Positions 16,336-28,300 of a DNA stretch of 64,000 nt are shown in pieces. A model generated the notes under the pieces. That model ran no database searches. It was not told where the DNA came from and saw only the letters and a list, made by a program, of their open reading frames with translations. The DNA lies in assembly GCA_019637445.1 (NCBI GenBank), contig JAHBVS010000002.1, positions 496,001-560,000 on the forward strand, in the 5' to 3' direction. The position numbers and the translations under genes were made by a program. Every line of letters starts with the position of its first letter. Position 1 is the first letter of the stretch. This DNA is from Gemmatimonadaceae bacterium (lineage in GTDB: Bacteria > Gemmatimonadota > Gemmatimonadetes > Gemmatimonadales > Gemmatimonadaceae).

Positions 16336-17891
16336 GCAGTCGCCTCCGGCTCCTGCCACCCGCCGCGTTGCTTGGCTTGGGCCTTGCCGCCGGTGTCTGG
16401 CTCGTGGCCCGCGCCGTGAACGGCGACGAACGCCGCGCGCGCGAAGGCGCCCAGCTGCTGGACATCGTGATGCAGCGCGTGCGCGATGCCTACGTGGACT
16501 CGGTGCCCGAGGAGCGGCTCTGGGAAGCCGCGGTGCAGGGCCTCGTCACGCAGCTTGGAGATCCGCACTCGGCCTACCTGACGCCAGAGCGCGTGGAGCG
16601 ACTACAGCGCTCCGTCTCGAACTCGTATCGCGGCGTCGGCCTGCAGGTGGACGTGCGCGATGGTTGGATCACGGTGCTGCAACCGCGGCCGAACTCGCCG
16701 GCGGAGCGCGCCGGCCTGCAGCCGGGTGATCGCCTCGTGGAGGTCGATGGCCGTTCGATGCAGGGCTGGGCCGTGAGCGAGGCCAGCACGGCGCTGCGCG
16801 GACCGCTCGGCAGCACGGTGCACGTGGTCATCGAACGCGGCAGCGGCACGCGCATTCCGGTCACGCTTGAGCGCGCCGACATCCGCGTGGCGGCAGTCAC
16901 GCGGGCCACCGTACTGCCCGACGGCGTCGGCTACGTGGCCGTCGCCAACTTCAGCGATTCCACCGAGGCCGAGCTCATTGCCGCGGTGGACTCGCTGCGG
17001 CGCGTCGGGGCGCGATCCCTCGTGATGGACCTGCGTGGCAATCCCGGCGGACTGCTCGACCAAGGCGTGGGCGTGGCCGATCTCTTCCTGCCCGAGGGCA
17101 AGCAGATCGTCACCACGCGCGGGCGCGTGGCGGAGGCCAATGCCTCGTACATGGACCGATCCGCCGAGCGCTGGGCGGGAATGCCGCTGGTGCTGCTCGT
17201 GAGTGCTGGCACGGCCAGCGCCGCGGAGATCGTTGCCGGCGCCTTGCAGGACCACGACCGCGCGCTGGTGATGGGGCAGGTCACCTTCGGGAAAGGCAGC
17301 GCGCAGGCGGTGTATCCGCTCGAGAACGGCGCCGCCGTGGTGCTCACGCACGCGCGCTGGTTCACGCCGCTCGGGCGCAGTCTCGAGACGCCGCTGCCGG
17401 GTGAGATTCCGCTGGCCGACGCGGACACCGCGCGACCCGTGTTCCGCACCGCGGAAGGCCGGCGCGTCCTCGGCGGCGGTGGCATCGTACCCGATGTGTT
17501 CGCCGGCGACAGCCTGCCGAACCTCGCCGAGCGCCGCTTCTTCGCCGAGTTGGGCGTCGATGTGCCGCGCTGGCGTGAGGCCCTCACCGCCGAGGCTCGC
17601 GCGCTGATTGCCGAGCGGGCCGTCCGTGACTCGATGTTCACGGTGAACCCGGCCTGGCGCAGCCGTGTGCGCGCGCGATTGGCGCAGCTTGGCGTGCGCG
17701 TGAATGCTGCGACCTTCGACGCCGTGCCGTCGCTGGTGGATCGGTCGCTGGGGAATGAGATCGCGCGGCAGGGCTGGGGCATCCCCTACTCGCAGCGTCG
17801 CCTGGTGCGGAACGACGCCGTCGTGGCGCGGGCGGCCGAGTTGCTACGTCGCGCGCGCAGCCCGCGCGACGTCTTCGTCAGCGAAGACTAG
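16332..17891 (+). CDS. S41 family carboxy-terminal processing peptidase
   Basis: 519 residues from GTG 16332 (GTGA overlap with tmk). An N-terminal hydrophobic anchor (about 7-27) exports it to the periplasm. Residues about 95-175 form a PDZ domain ([30 protein letters not shown]) that binds the C-termini of substrates. The catalytic core carries the Ser in [15 protein letters not shown] (about 292-306) and the Lys in [10 protein letters not shown] (about 320), i.e. the Ser/Lys dyad of Prc/CtpA proteases. The roughly 120-residue C-terminal tail after the core is longer than in minimal CtpA proteins and has no recognisable domain. These proteases trim or degrade envelope proteins. Confidence 0.92.
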   Translation: MSSRLRLLPPAALLGLGLAAGVWLVARAVNGDERRAREGAQLLDIVMQRVRDAYVDSVPEERLWEAAVQGLVTQLGDPHSAYLTPERVERLQRSVSNSYRGVGLQVDVRDGWITVLQPRPNSPAERAGLQPGDRLVEVDGRSMQGWAVSEASTALRGPLGSTVHVVIERGSGTRIPVTLERADIRVAAVTRATVLPDGVGYVAVANFSDSTEAELIAAVDSLRRVGARSLVMDLRGNPGGLLDQGVGVADLFLPEGKQIVTTRGRVAEANASYMDRSAERWAGMPLVLLVSAGTASAAEIVAGALQDHDRALVMGQVTFGKGSAQAVYPLENGAAVVLTHARWFTPLGRSLETPLPGEIPLADADTARPVFRTAEGRRVLGGGGIVPDVFAGDSLPNLAERRFFAELGVDVPRWREALTAEARALIAERAVRDSMFTVNPAWRSRVRARLAQLGVRVNAATFDAVPSLVDRSLGNEIARQGWGIPYSQRRLVRNDAVVARAAELLRRARSPRDVFVSED

Positions 17892-18910
17892 CCGGCGATT
17901 TTCCGCCCGACGGCCTCGGCCACGCGGCGCAGCTGCACCACGGTATCGGCGAACTGCTCTGGCGTCTGCGATTGCGCACCGTCGGACATCGCCTTCTCCG
18001 GCGTCGGATGGACCTCGATCAGGATGCCGTCCGCGCCCGCGGCCACCGCCGCGCGCGACATCGCCAGCACCTTGTCGCGACGACCCGTGCCGTGGCTGGG
18101 GTCCGCGACGATCGGCAGGTGCGAGAGCTGCTGCACCACCGGGATCGCCGTGAGGTCAAACAGGTTGCGCGAGGTCGTGTCGAAGCTGCGCAGGCCGCGC
18201 TCGCAGAGGATCACGTTCGGGTTGCCCTCGGCCAACACGTACTCGGCGGACAGCAGCAGGTCCTGGATGGTCGCCGCCATCCCGCGCTTCAGCAGCACCG
18301 GCTTCTTCAGCTTGCCGACGGTCTTCAGCAGCGAGTAGTTCTGCATGTTCCGCGCGCCGATCTGGATGCAGTCGGCGAACTCTGCCACCATCTCGGCACC
18401 CTGCTCGTCCATCGCCTCGGTGACGATGGGCAGGCCCGTCTCACGCTTGGCCAGCGCGAGCAGCTCGAGGCCCTTCTTGCCGAGTCCCTGGAAGGAGTAG
18501 GGCGACGAGCGCGGCTTGAACGCACCGCCGCGCAGCGCCACGGCACCGGCCTTCTTCACCTGCTGGGCGGCGAGCACGATCTGCTGCTCGTTCTCGACCG
18601 AGCAGGGGCCGGCGATGATCGGCACCTCGTTCGTGCCGAAGCGCACGCCCGGCGCGATCTCGACGACGGTGTTCTCCTTCCGCCACTCCCGCGAGACCTG
18701 CTTGTACGGATTGGAGACGTAGATGATCTCAGCGACGCCGGGGAAGTCCTCCAGCGGCGAGCCATCCACGCGGCCGTCGTTGCCGACGAGGCCGACGGCC
18801 GTGCGCTGGGCGCCCGGCATCGGCTGCGGCGAGTAGCCGCGGTCCTTGATCCACTGGCACACCGCCTCGATCTGCTCGGGCGTGGCGCCCTGCTTCATCA
18901 CCACCAGCAT
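17888..18910 (-). CDS. aroF: 3-deoxy-7-phosphoheptulonate (DAHP) synthase, type I beta
   Basis: 340 residues from ATG 18908-18910, with AAGGA a few bases upstream. A longer frame upstream runs antisense-free through the smc end and is not real coding. It condenses phosphoenolpyruvate and erythrose 4-phosphate in the first step of the shikimate pathway. Residues 1-75 form the ferredoxin-like regulatory domain found in Thermotoga/Bacillus-type enzymes. The barrel follows with [43 protein letters not shown] and [13 protein letters not shown] (metal-binding Cys, His, Glu and Asp positions present). The N-terminal domain suggests feedback inhibition by aromatic amino acids. Confidence 0.95.
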   Translation of the reverse strand: MLVVMKQGATPEQIEAVCQWIKDRGYSPQPMPGAQRTAVGLVGNDGRVDGSPLEDFPGVAEIIYVSNPYKQVSREWRKENTVVEIAPGVRFGTNEVPIIAGPCSVENEQQIVLAAQQVKKAGAVALRGGAFKPRSSPYSFQGLGKKGLELLALAKRETGLPIVTEAMDEQGAEMVAEFADCIQIGARNMQNYSLLKTVGKLKKPVLLKRGMAATIQDLLLSAEYVLAEGNPNVILCERGLRSFDTTSRNLFDLTAIPVVQQLSHLPIVADPSHGTGRRDKVLAMSRAAVAAGADGILIEVHPTPEKAMSDGAQSQTPEQFADTVVQLRRVAEAVGRKIAG

Positions 18911-18948
18911 CGGTCTGTTCCTTGGGCGATGCCTAGGGCATCCGCCGG

Positions 18949-21900
18949 TTAAGCTGCGTCCTCGTCCACCGCCGGCCCACCGCGCATGCGCACGCTGACC
19001 AGCGACGAGACCCCGGGCTCCTGCATCGTCACGCCGTAGACGGCGTCGGCCGCCTCGGTGGTCGTGCGCGGATTGTGCGTGATCACGATGAACTGCGTCT
19101 TCTTCTTGAACTCGTTCAGCATGCGCACGAAGCGGCCGATGTTCTGGTCGTCCAGGGGCGCGTCCACTTCGTCCAGCAGGCAGAAGGGGCTGGGCTTGGT
19201 GAGGAAGATGCCGAACAGCAGCGAGAGCGCGACCAGCGCGCGCTCGCCGCTGGAGAGCAGGTGGATGCGCTGCGTGCGCTTGCCGCGCGGGCTGGCGTGG
19301 ATCTCGATGTCGCAGTCCAGCGGCTTGTCGGGATCCTCGAGGCGCAGGTCGCACTCGCCACCGCCGAACAGCGTCATGAAGATCTCGCGGAAGTGCGCCC
19401 GCACCTGCGCGAAGGTCGCCAGGAACAGGTCGCGCGCCGTGACGTCGATCTCCTTGATGGCCTGCGTCAGCTTGGCCTGCGCCTCGGTGAGGTCGGCGCG
19501 CTGCGTCGTGAGGAACTCGAGGCGCTTGGTCTCCTCCTCGTGCTCCTCGATGGCCAGCGGGTTCACCGGGCCCAGCGACTCCAACTGCTTGCGCAGGTCC
19601 TCGGCCTCGATGCGCAGGGCATCGTCCTCGGCTTCCACGGGCTGGTAGTCGGCGAAGAGCTCGTCCAGCGGACGGCGCCACTCGGCCTCGAGGCGCTCGC
19701 GGATCGCCGTGCGGCGGCCCGCCAGTTCCGTGTGCCGCAGTTCGGCGTGGTGCAGGGTCTCGTTGGCGCTGCCGGCGTCGGCGCGCGCGCTGTCGAGCGC
19801 CTGGCCGGCGTCGGCGAGCTCCGTGTCCGTGTCACGCACCGTGGCCTCTGCCTCAGCCAACGCCTGCTCGGCCTCAGCCAGCGAGCCGCGCCGCGACTCC
19901 AGCTCCTGCTGCCACACGGTCATCTGCTGCTCGAGCGCGCCATCCTGCTCGGCCAGCGACTGCATCTCACGCTCGAGTGCGGCCAGGCGATCCTGCGCGG
20001 CGTTGCGCTCGCGCTCGAGGCGTTCGCGGCGCTCGGCGGCGACTTGTCGACGTGCCTCAGCCTGCGCGTGCGCCACCTGCTGGGCGGCGCGCGACTCGCG
20101 GGCTTCGTCCTGCGCCCGCTCGGCGGCGGCAAGCAACCCGCGCACGGATCCGGCGGACTCATCGGCCTCGGTGAGACGGCGCGCGAGTTCATCCTGCGCC
20201 GTCAGGCTGGCGTTGACGCGATCGCCGAGCTCGGTGTGGCGGCCGGCGAGCTTCTCGCGCAGGGCCACCGCGTCGGCGAGTTCGCGCGCCGCGCGCTCGC
20301 GCACGCGATCCCGCTCGCCCCGCTGCTGCGCGGCCTGCGCCAACTGCTGCTGCGCGGCGGCGGCGCCGTCGGCCGCCTGCGCCGCGGAGGCTTCGGCCTG
20401 CACGACCTCGTTGTGTACCTGCTGCGCGCGCGCCTGCACGTCGGCGCGGCGCGTGTCCACCGTGGCCAGCGAGGCGCGCAGCGTGTCGAGTTCAGCGCGC
20501 CGCGCCAGCGGGCCGGCGCCGGTATCGCGCGCGGGCAGCCACATCGCACCACGCGCATCGACGAACCCGTTGCCGTCGCCGGTGGCGCGCACCTTGCCGA
20601 GCAGGGCGCGCACCCAGCCGCTGCCTGCACCCTCGGCGCGCACGCGGGCGGCGAGTTCACTGGGATCTGCGTTGCCGCCCTCAGCCTGCAGCGAGTCCAG
20701 CGGCAGCAGCAGGAGGGCACCAGGGTTCACCTCGGCGTGCCAGGCGCGCACGGCGTCGGCCGCCGCACGATCCCGCACGACGACGGCGTGCACCGAGGCC
20801 CCGAGGAAGCGCTCGATCTGAACGGCGGCCTCGGCGTCGGCGCCGATGAAGTCGGAGAGCGGGCCGAGGATGGCATCCTGCGCAAACCGCTCGCGCTCCC
20901 GGATCAGGCGCGCCGCCGCCGGCGCCAGGCCCACGCGCTCCTTTTCGAGGCGCTCCAACGCGGCGAGACGACCCTGCAGCGCCGTGTGCTCCTCCTCGAT
21001 GCGCCGCACATCGGCGCGGGCCGCTCCCTCGCGCTCACGCGCGTCGCGCGCGGCGGCGCGCGCGGCCTGCAAGGCGGCGTCGGCGGCGTCGGAGGCTTCC
21101 TTGGCGATGGCCAGCGACTCGTCGGCGGCCTGCAGCTCGCGCTCGGCGAGGCCCAGGCGGTCCGCCAGCGCTTCGTGCTCGGCCACCAGGGCCTCGCTGC
21201 GCTGAGCGACCTCTGCCAGCTCCCGCTCCGCATTCTCGCGCTCGAGCTCCAGGCGACGCGACTGGTCGCGCAACTCGCGCACGCCGCGGTCGGCGGCGTC
21301 GGCGGCGTTACGCGCCTCGACGACGCCCTGACGGGCCTGCTCCTCAGCCTGCACGCGCTGGCGCAGCAGGTCGTTGGCTTCGTGCAGGGCGGTGGCGCAC
21401 TGCGATTCCTCCGCAGCCGCTGCCTCGGCCTCGCCCTTGAGGCGATCGCCGAAGGCGGCGCCCTCGGCCTGCTCTTGCTGCGCGCGTTCGCGGCGCGTCA
21501 GCGCATTGCGATGGCGCTCCTCGGCCACCGCGAGTTCCTGCTGCAACTCGAGCACGGCCTGCCGTGCGGTTGCGGCCACGGCGGCGCGCTCGTGGCGCTG
21601 CGTCTCAGCGGCGGCACGTGAGGCCTGCGCCGCGTCGCGCGCGACCTCGGCGTCGCGCACGGCCTGCTGGCGCGTGGGCAGCGCCTCGCGCAGCGAGCCC
21701 AGCCGCGACTCGAGGTCGGCGAGCTCGGCCTGCCAGGCGGCCATCTCGCGCGAGGCGAGCGTGAGTTCCACCGAGAAGCGGCGCGCCGTGAGCGTGGCCG
21801 ACTTCTCCGCCTTGTTGCGCTGGCGAAGCAGCGAGCGCACCTGCGTCTGCACCTCAGACATCAGGTCGTCGATGCGAATCAGGTCCGCGCTGGTCGCCTC

Positions 21901-22443
21901 GAGCTGGCGCTCCGTGGTGCGACGGCGATCGCGATACAGGCCCACGCCGGCCGCTTCCTCGAACAGCTCGCGACGGTCGTCGGGCCGGTCGGAGAGCAGG
22001 GCATCGATCATCTTGCTCTCGATGACCACGCCGGAATCGGCACCGAGCCCCGTGCCGCGCACGAGGTCGTGGATGTCGCGGAGGCGGCAGGGCGCGCGGT
22101 TCAGGAAGTAATCGCTCTCACCGCTGCGCGAGAGGCGCCGCGTGATGACGACTTCCTTGAACGGCACCGGCAGCTGGCCGTCCTCGTTCTCGAAGTGCAG
22201 CGAGACCTCGGCGATGTTTGTCGCGCGCCGCGCCGAGGAGCCCTGGAAGATCACGTCCTCCATCTTGCCGCCGCGCAGCAATCGCGCGCGCTGCTCACCC
22301 AGCACCCAGCGCACCGCGTCCGACACGTTCGACTTGCCGCAGCCGTTGGGGCCGACGATCGCCGTCGCCCCGTGGTCGAAGGTGAGGAACACCGGATCCG
22401 CAAACGACTTGAAGCCGTGCAACTCGAGCTTGGTCAACCGCAC
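18949..22443 (-). CDS. smc: Chromosome segregation ATPase SMC
   Basis: 1,164 residues from a GTG start (22441-22443). The architecture is complete: N-terminal head with Walker [19 protein letters not shown] (about 31-48), two long coiled coils (about 170-490 and 660-990, rich in Glu, Ala, Arg and Gln), a globular hinge around 500-650 ([24 protein letters not shown]), and a C-terminal head with the ABC signature [17 protein letters not shown] and Walker [19 protein letters not shown] dimers with ScpA/ScpB compact and organise the chromosome; scpA and scpB are not in this window. The next gene downstream on the same strand is DAHP synthase, 38 bp away. Confidence 0.97.
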   Translation of the reverse strand: MRLTKLELHGFKSFADPVFLTFDHGATAIVGPNGCGKSNVSDAVRWVLGEQRARLLRGGKMEDVIFQGSSARRATNIAEVSLHFENEDGQLPVPFKEVVITRRLSRSGESDYFLNRAPCRLRDIHDLVRGTGLGADSGVVIESKMIDALLSDRPDDRRELFEEAAGVGLYRDRRRTTERQLEATSADLIRIDDLMSEVQTQVRSLLRQRNKAEKSATLTARRFSVELTLASREMAAWQAELADLESRLGSLREALPTRQQAVRDAEVARDAAQASRAAAETQRHERAAVAATARQAVLELQQELAVAEERHRNALTRRERAQQEQAEGAAFGDRLKGEAEAAAAEESQCATALHEANDLLRQRVQAEEQARQGVVEARNAADAADRGVRELRDQSRRLELERENAERELAEVAQRSEALVAEHEALADRLGLAERELQAADESLAIAKEASDAADAALQAARAAARDAREREGAARADVRRIEEEHTALQGRLAALERLEKERVGLAPAAARLIRERERFAQDAILGPLSDFIGADAEAAVQIERFLGASVHAVVVRDRAAADAVRAWHAEVNPGALLLLPLDSLQAEGGNADPSELAARVRAEGAGSGWVRALLGKVRATGDGNGFVDARGAMWLPARDTGAGPLARRAELDTLRASLATVDTRRADVQARAQQVHNEVVQAEASAAQAADGAAAAQQQLAQAAQQRGERDRVRERAARELADAVALREKLAGRHTELGDRVNASLTAQDELARRLTEADESAGSVRGLLAAAERAQDEARESRAAQQVAHAQAEARRQVAAERRERLERERNAAQDRLAALEREMQSLAEQDGALEQQMTVWQQELESRRGSLAEAEQALAEAEATVRDTDTELADAGQALDSARADAGSANETLHHAELRHTELAGRRTAIRERLEAEWRRPLDELFADYQPVEAEDDALRIEAEDLRKQLESLGPVNPLAIEEHEEETKRLEFLTTQRADLTEAQAKLTQAIKEIDVTARDLFLATFAQVRAHFREIFMTLFGGGECDLRLEDPDKPLDCDIEIHASPRGKRTQRIHLLSSGERALVALSLLFGIFLTKPSPFCLLDEVDAPLDDQNIGRFVRMLNEFKKKTQFIVITHNPRTTTEAADAVYGVTMQEPGVSSLVSVRMRGGPAVDEDAA

Positions 22444-23838
22444 TTAGAACATTCTCCCGGTTCGATACGCCACGCGCGGGAGTTCTCCCGTCACGTCACG
22501 CAACGTGCTGGCAAGCCAGGCGGCCTGGCCCACCGTCTCGAAGGCGCCCGCATACACGCGCACCCGTCCTGCCTCCTGGCGCAGGGCATAGCTCGCGACC
22601 CCGCGCATCTCCCACTCGGCCACGAGGGCCGACGCTTCCGTCGTGGAGAGCCCGTCGGCGAGCACCAAGGCATACGGCGCCTCGAGCACGCGTCCGACCC
22701 CCTCCCGGACCTCACCCGTGGCGCGTCGCGCCGCGAGCCAAGCCTCGGCTTCGTCGCGGGTCTGCCACGCCCCGGCGAGGGCGCGGTACCACGGGCGCGG
22801 CGTGGCCCCCAAGAGCACGGGCGACACGGTCGCGACCGGCGGTGTCCCGCTCGGAAAGCGAAGCGTGGAATTTGCACTCGTGAGGGTGTTCGCCGCTACG
22901 AGTTCGACCGTGAATCGTTGGGCGGCGAGGGAGTCCGAGGGGTTGACGAGCGGACCCAGCGTCACTTCGAGAATTCGCGGGGCAGGCGCCGTGGCTTCCG
23001 GCGCGGCGCCTTCGCGCTCGGCGCCCGCAGCCGAGTCGGGAATGGGCGCTGGCGCGGCGCTGCTGTCCACCGGCGAAGCGGAGCCCAGTCGTGAGCGCTC
23101 AGCGCGATTGAGCCACCACCAGCCGGTGGCGCCCAGCGCGAGGGTCGCGGCGAGTATCCAGCGGCCCACGCGCCTGGGGCGCTGGCGCAGGCCGCGATGC
23201 AACCTGGGCTGGGTGCCACCGCGCGCACCATCCACTCCGACAGGGCGTGCCTCATCCGCGTCGGCGGCCCGTCCGGCGGCAGGAATGATGGGTGGCAGCT
23301 CAGGTTCCGGGTGATCAACCGTCGCCAGCAGCGGCCAGGCGCGTAGCTCGGCGGGTGGCAGGTCCACCGCGACCACGCCATCCACCTGGGCGATCAACGA
23401 CGCAATCCCTGGCGCGTGAGGCGGCACTACGAGCAGCAGCAGCGCATCGGCCTCACGAAAGCCACCGATGAGCCGCTCCCATCGGCGGCTCTCCATCACC
23501 CAGCGCTCGGCGATCGGACCGTTGCCCGACGGGAGTACGTACACGTCGGCGAGCCCTGGTAGCGCCTGGCCAATGTCCGAGACCGGGTGCCCATCGCGCA
23601 GGCACTCCAGCAATCCGGGTTGGTCCGCCAGCGGGGTGAGGGCCGGAATCCCGCCCACCAAGTCCGCGATGGCCACGCGGCGCTCCGCGGCGTGGGCGCG
23701 TGCGAGGCCCAATGCGACAGCGGCGGCCGCTTCCGGGTCCCGCCCGGTCACGATCGCCGCTGCTACCTCCGCCAGGGCCGGCGCGGCCCGTTGCCCCTCG
23801 TCCGCCCAGAGCGCGGGCGGCAGGCGCTCTGGGCTCAA
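22444..23838 (-). CDS. Single-pass membrane protein with P-loop-less ATPase-like N-terminus and SPOR-like C-terminus
   Basis: 464 residues from TTG (23836-23838), whose TTGA overlaps the stop of the upstream SPOR gene. Residues 15-190 look like a ParA/BY-kinase-like alpha-beta fold (RVAIADLVGGIPALTPL, LPGLADVYVLPSGN, GGFREADALLLLVV), but the place of the Walker A loop reads VTGRDPEAAAAVALG, without GKT/S. A single membrane helix lies at about 228-246 (RWILAATLALGATGWWWLN). The C-terminal 120 residues contain two SPOR-like repeats (WYRALAGAWQTRDEAEAWL; VRVYAGAFETVGQAAWL), a fold that binds peptidoglycan stripped of stem peptides. It ends one base before the smc start, suggesting co-expression with smc. 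Confidence 0.65.
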   Translation of the reverse strand: MSPERLPPALWADEGQRAAPALAEVAAAIVTGRDPEAAAAVALGLARAHAAERRVAIADLVGGIPALTPLADQPGLLECLRDGHPVSDIGQALPGLADVYVLPSGNGPIAERWVMESRRWERLIGGFREADALLLLVVPPHAPGIASLIAQVDGVVAVDLPPAELRAWPLLATVDHPEPELPPIIPAAGRAADADEARPVGVDGARGGTQPRLHRGLRQRPRRVGRWILAATLALGATGWWWLNRAERSRLGSASPVDSSAAPAPIPDSAAGAEREGAAPEATAPAPRILEVTLGPLVNPSDSLAAQRFTVELVAANTLTSANSTLRFPSGTPPVATVSPVLLGATPRPWYRALAGAWQTRDEAEAWLAARRATGEVREGVGRVLEAPYALVLADGLSTTEASALVAEWEMRGVASYALRQEAGRVRVYAGAFETVGQAAWLASTLRDVTGELPRVAYRTGRMF

Positions 23839-25349
23839 GGCACGCCCTCGAACACCCAGTACGAGAGTCGGGAGGTCATGCCGGCGCGCTCGGCATCCTG
23901 CCGTGTGTTGAAGGGCCCGAGCAGCACGCGCCAGACCGGGACGCCGTCGCGGTCACCCGAGACCACGCGCGCGCGGCGGCCGTCCACGATGATCGTTTCC
24001 GCCAGCTGCCGCGCGCGATTCTCGTCGAGCAGAGTGGCGAAGGACACTGTCCAGGTCCCGCGCTCCCCGCGCGTCGTTGCCGGATCGGACGCTGGCTCGG
24101 CGGCAGGCGGAGCCTCTTCCTGCGGCAGTGGCGCGGCGCGCGTGAGGCCCGAGAGGTCGCCGTAGCGCGCCGCGATCAGCGCGGCCAGCGCCGAGTCCGC
24201 ACGTGCCGAGTCCGCGGCAAACTCCTCGAACTCCACCGGGCGGTCCAGTCCGGCGGCGCGCGGGCGGAAGCCGTTCCAACGGATCAGGGCCCAGCGGTCG
24301 CTGGCCCCACCCGCGTACTGCATGCGCTCGCGCCCCGTCTCCGCGTCCAAGAGCACGGCGGCCGCGCTGCGTGCCACGAGGACGTTGCCCTCTGGCGTCA
24401 CCAGCGGCAGGTCGTCGCGCCACTCGGTCACGACCGTGTTCACGACGCGCATCGTGCCGATGGAGATGACAAACACCGAATCGCTGCCGCGCGCGCGCGC
24501 CAGCAGGTAGCGTCCGTCGGGATCGATACGCAGCGCGGTCGCCGGTGCGGGCAGGTCGATCTGGCCGTCGAAGTCCTCCGCGTAGCGGTCCACCACGCGG
24601 ATGCCGTCGTCGGCCGTGGCGAGGAAGACGCGGTCACCACTTGGCGTGGGCACCAAGGCGACGATGGAGTCGCGCAGCGGCAGGCGCAGCACGCGTGCGA
24701 GCTCTCGCGTGCGCAGCGCGATCAGGCCGCTGTCGGTGACCATCCAGAGGCGGTCGCCGGCCGCGGTGCGCGCGGCGAGACGCACCGGCGGCACCTCGGC
24801 CGAGTCCAGCGTGCGGGAGTCCGGCGGGATCAGGCGTCGGACCGTGGTGCGCGTCGCCGACCCACCGAGGACGACCAGCGATCCATCGGGGTTGGGCAGC
24901 AGCGCCGTGGTGCCGCCGCTCCCCGACCAGGTCCAGGTGGCCGAGGGTGTCAGCCGCAGCAGCTTGCCCTGGGCATCGAGACCATAGACCGACGAGCCCT
25001 CCGAGACGGCCTGCGCGCCGAGGCGTTCGCTGCCCAGCGTGTCGAGCGTGCCGAGGCGCAGGTTGATGGAGAGCACGCGTCCGCGCGGGTCGCGCGCGAG
25101 CACGAGCCCGAGGAAATCGTCAAAGCCGAGCAGCTGCTCGGCAGCTGGCACGGCAGCTCGCGACTCCCAGAGCACGCTGTCGCTGCCGGCGCGGTGGGCG
25201 CGCGCGGTGCCGCCGCGCGACGGGACGCGCAGGAGCACGGCGTCCGGGCCCATCACGGCCAGCGCGGAGCCGGACGAACGACGGCCGTCCCCGCAGGCTG
25301 CAGCGGCGAGGACGGCCGTCAGGAAAAGAAGTCGCGAGATCGGGCGCAC
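23835..25349 (-). CDS. Lipoprotein with beta-propeller-like repeats and C-terminal SPOR domain
   Basis: 504 residues from GTG 25347-25349. The lipobox LAAAAC near residue 19 marks it as a lipoprotein. The middle (about 30-370) is made of repeating beta-rich segments in which an Asp-Gly pair recurs (NPDGSLVVLGG, DPDGRYLLARA, TPEGNVLVARS), suggesting a propeller like the YVTN/WD40 group. The final 75 residues (WTVSFATLLDENRARQLAETI ... WRVLLGPFNTRQDAERAG, separate pieces) form a SPOR domain for septal peptidoglycan. Its stop overlaps the start of a second SPOR gene, and smc follows. Envelope function during division is a reasonable guess, not shown. Confidence 0.75.
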   Translation of the reverse strand: MRPISRLLFLTAVLAAAACGDGRRSSGSALAVMGPDAVLLRVPSRGGTARAHRAGSDSVLWESRAAVPAAEQLLGFDDFLGLVLARDPRGRVLSINLRLGTLDTLGSERLGAQAVSEGSSVYGLDAQGKLLRLTPSATWTWSGSGGTTALLPNPDGSLVVLGGSATRTTVRRLIPPDSRTLDSAEVPPVRLAARTAAGDRLWMVTDSGLIALRTRELARVLRLPLRDSIVALVPTPSGDRVFLATADDGIRVVDRYAEDFDGQIDLPAPATALRIDPDGRYLLARARGSDSVFVISIGTMRVVNTVVTEWRDDLPLVTPEGNVLVARSAAAVLLDAETGRERMQYAGGASDRWALIRWNGFRPRAAGLDRPVEFEEFAADSARADSALAALIAARYGDLSGLTRAAPLPQEEAPPAAEPASDPATTRGERGTWTVSFATLLDENRARQLAETIIVDGRRARVVSGDRDGVPVWRVLLGPFNTRQDAERAGMTSRLSYWVFEGVP

Positions 25350-25375
25350 GCGCGAAACTTAGTCGCGCGCGGCCG

Positions 25376-28300
25376 TCAGAAGGACTGCCCCAGCGTCCAG
25401 AACCAATAGCCGTCGCGGCGCACTCCATCGAGCGGGATGGAGTAGTCCCAGCGCACCAGGGCGACGCCAAAGAGGTTCAGACGGATGCCGAAGCCGTAGC
25501 TGCGCAGCGGGTAGCGATCCGACAGGAAGTCATAGTTGGACGGGCGCGCCAGATGCAGCTTCTGGCCCGCGGTCCAGGCCATGCCGAAGTCGTAGAAGAA
25601 CAAGCCGTCCACCGGTGGTAGCGAGATCGGCAGGATGCCGAGATCCACGCGGCGCAGGAGCGGGAATCGCAACTCGGCGTTGGCGTAGGCGACGCGAGAC
25701 CCCAGCAACTGCACGGCCGAACACTGCGTGGGATCGCTGATCGACGCCTCGCAGTCCGCGCCGTAGGTCTCGCGGTCGTAGCCGCGGATGAAATCGGGTC
25801 GGCCGATGTACTTCGGGAACTCGTCCTCGTCCGGGCCGACCGACACGTGCGCGGCGAGGCGCGTGGCGAAGGTCAGGAAGTTGAACAGGATGGCGTCGTA
25901 GCGGCGGATGTCGGCCGAGTACGTGGTCCAGCGCACGGAGCCGGTGGTCTGCTCCAGCTGGAAGCGGTAGCGCCGGCCATAGATGCCGCCCGTGGCGCCC
26001 ATCAGCGCGTTGTCGGAAACGAAGGCGACAAAGGGCGAGAAGTAGTTCAGCGAGCCCTGGCCGACGATGGAGTCGACGAGGTAGCCGCCGCCCGTGCCGG
26101 AGAAGGCATCGTAGGCCGCCGAGATGTACATCAGCGAGCGGTCGATGTTGTTGAACGACGACCCGTACTCGAAGCGCGTGAAGCGGTTCAACGGGTACTG
26201 CCCCATCGCAAAGGCACTGCGGACGATGAAGCGCGAGAGGACCTGCTGCTGCACGATGACACTGCCCTGCTGCAGCTGCTGGAAGCCGGAGAGGAAGAAC
26301 ATCGGATAGTGCTGCAGTCCGATGCCCCACTGGTTGCGGCTGCCGAGGTCGTTGTACTGCAGGAAGAGTTGGGCTTCGCTGAGGCGGCCGTTGATGCCGC
26401 CGGCGATCATCAGGCGCCGATTGCCGACCATGTCGGAGAGCACGATGCCGGTGGCACCGTACACGCCGCGTCCAAAGTTGTCCTGCGAGTAGCCGACCGA
26501 CGGCGTGGCCACGTATTCCGGCGAGAGCTTGGCCCGATAGCGCTCGGTCGTGAAGTCGCTGACGCTTGGCAGCGCCAACTCCGCGCTGTCGAGCAGGGCG
26601 GCGACGCTGACACCGCGCGCGGCAACGGCGGGGGCGACGGCGGAGGGTCGCCAGCCGTCCGCCCCGAGATAGACGGCGCGTCGACGCTCGGGCGTCACAC
26701 GCTGGGTGTTGAGGCGTTGGGCGCCGCTGTCGCCGACGGCGCGGGCAATCTCCGCGATGCGTGCGATCGCGCCGGCGCGGCTGTCGGCGCCTGCCGCGCT
26801 GCTGTCGCTCCCCGCGCCCTCGGCGATGACCGGCATGGCGGCCTTCGGGCTGAAGGGCTCCTTCTTGAGCGACCGCGGGTCGACGATGCTCCAGATCGCG
26901 AACTCGCCGTCATCGTGGTACGTGAAGGCCAGCTTGTCCGCCTGCCGCGCCCAGGTGATGGCCGGGCTGTGCTCCGTGAGCGAGAACACGCCGCCGACGA
27001 ACTTGGTGAGCTGGTAGTGCTGCTTGTCGCCCAGCTCGTAGAGGAATATCTGCGGGATGCCCGTGCGGTCGTTCACGTAGGCAATCGACTGGCCGTCCGG
27101 CGACCACATCGGGTTCAGGCTCTTGCCATCCTGGTTCGGCAGGACCTCGATGTTGCCGGTCTGCAGGTCGTAGATGCTGAGCTGCCAGTGGCCGAAGGAC
27201 AGCGTCTCGAGGTCGGACTGCGGGCCGCGCTCGCTGGCGAACACGATGTAGCGGCCGTCCGGCGACCACTGTGGCTGCACATCGCCGTAGGGGTCCTGCG
27301 TGAGGCGCCGTAGGTTCTTGCCGTCGGCGTCGATGATGTAGAGGTCGCTGGTCCCGCCGGCGATGCCGGAGAACACGATCTGGCGGCCATCCGGCGAGAA
27401 CGAGGGGCCGAGCATCTGGACCAGCGGCGTGTCGAGCCGGCGCGCGGTGCGGTTGCGGCGCACGTCGTGCAGATAGATGACGTCGCGGCCCTGGCGTTGC
27501 GCCGTGAAGGCGAAGAGCCGGCCGTCCGGCGAGAACGCGCCCTGCGAGTAGCCAAAGCGCAGCTCCTCGAACTCGGGGTCCAGTTGGCTCTTCGTCAGTC
27601 GCGCCGTGCGCTTACCGGTGGTCGCATCGGCGAGGTAGAGGTCGAGGAAGACCTCCGCGCGCAGCAGCGAGCCCATCGAGATGAAGGCGATCTGGCGACC
27701 GTCCGGCGAGAGCGAGGGCGCGACGTACACGGGGATCAGGCCGCCGGTGCGGCGCTCGTCCAGCAACGCGTTGGCGACCTTGCGTGGGCGCTCGAGGTTC
27801 GGGATGTCGGGCAGGTACGCGGTCTGCACCGACTCCTTCCATTCGTCGCCGAGGACTTCGAGGTCGGTGCCGGTGTAGCGGCGGAAGGCCCGCTCGATGC
27901 CCAGCGAGGGCACGGCCTGCATGATCTCGCCGATGATCTCGTCGCCCCAGCGCGCGCCGACGTACTTGAAGAACGATTCGCCGAAGCGGTACGGGAAGTA
28001 CTGGTCGGGCCGCTGCGTCATCTGCTCGACGCTGGGGATGTTTCCGTTCAGCGCCGCGTCGCGCATGATGGCATCCGTGTACGGATGCTCGGGGCCGATG
28101 GACAGGTACTCGGCCATGCCTTCCGTGAACCAGAGCGGTGGCCCCACCTGCGCCAGCGCCTGCATGCCGCCGCCGGCGCGGCCGCGCCCGAAGATGTCGT
28201 ACTGGAACACGTGCACCATCTCGTGGGCGAGCACGTGCTCCGATTCCTTCATGTCCCCGGTGAAGAAGAACATGTTGCGCTGGCGGAGCGCGTCGGTGAC

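Noticed and set aside
18911-19681. N-terminal extension of DAHP synthase into smc
   Set aside because: The extension is an out-of-frame reading of the smc 3' end; the enzyme has a clear ATG and Shine-Dalgarno sequence at 18910.
19075-21621. 848-codon plus-strand frame opposite smc
   Set aside because: A mirror of the coiled-coil codons of smc; no start site or known motif.
24060-24480. Minus-strand 156-codon frame inside the SPOR lipoprotein gene
   Set aside because: An overlapping frame of the same strand with Arg/Gly-rich composition and no motif.
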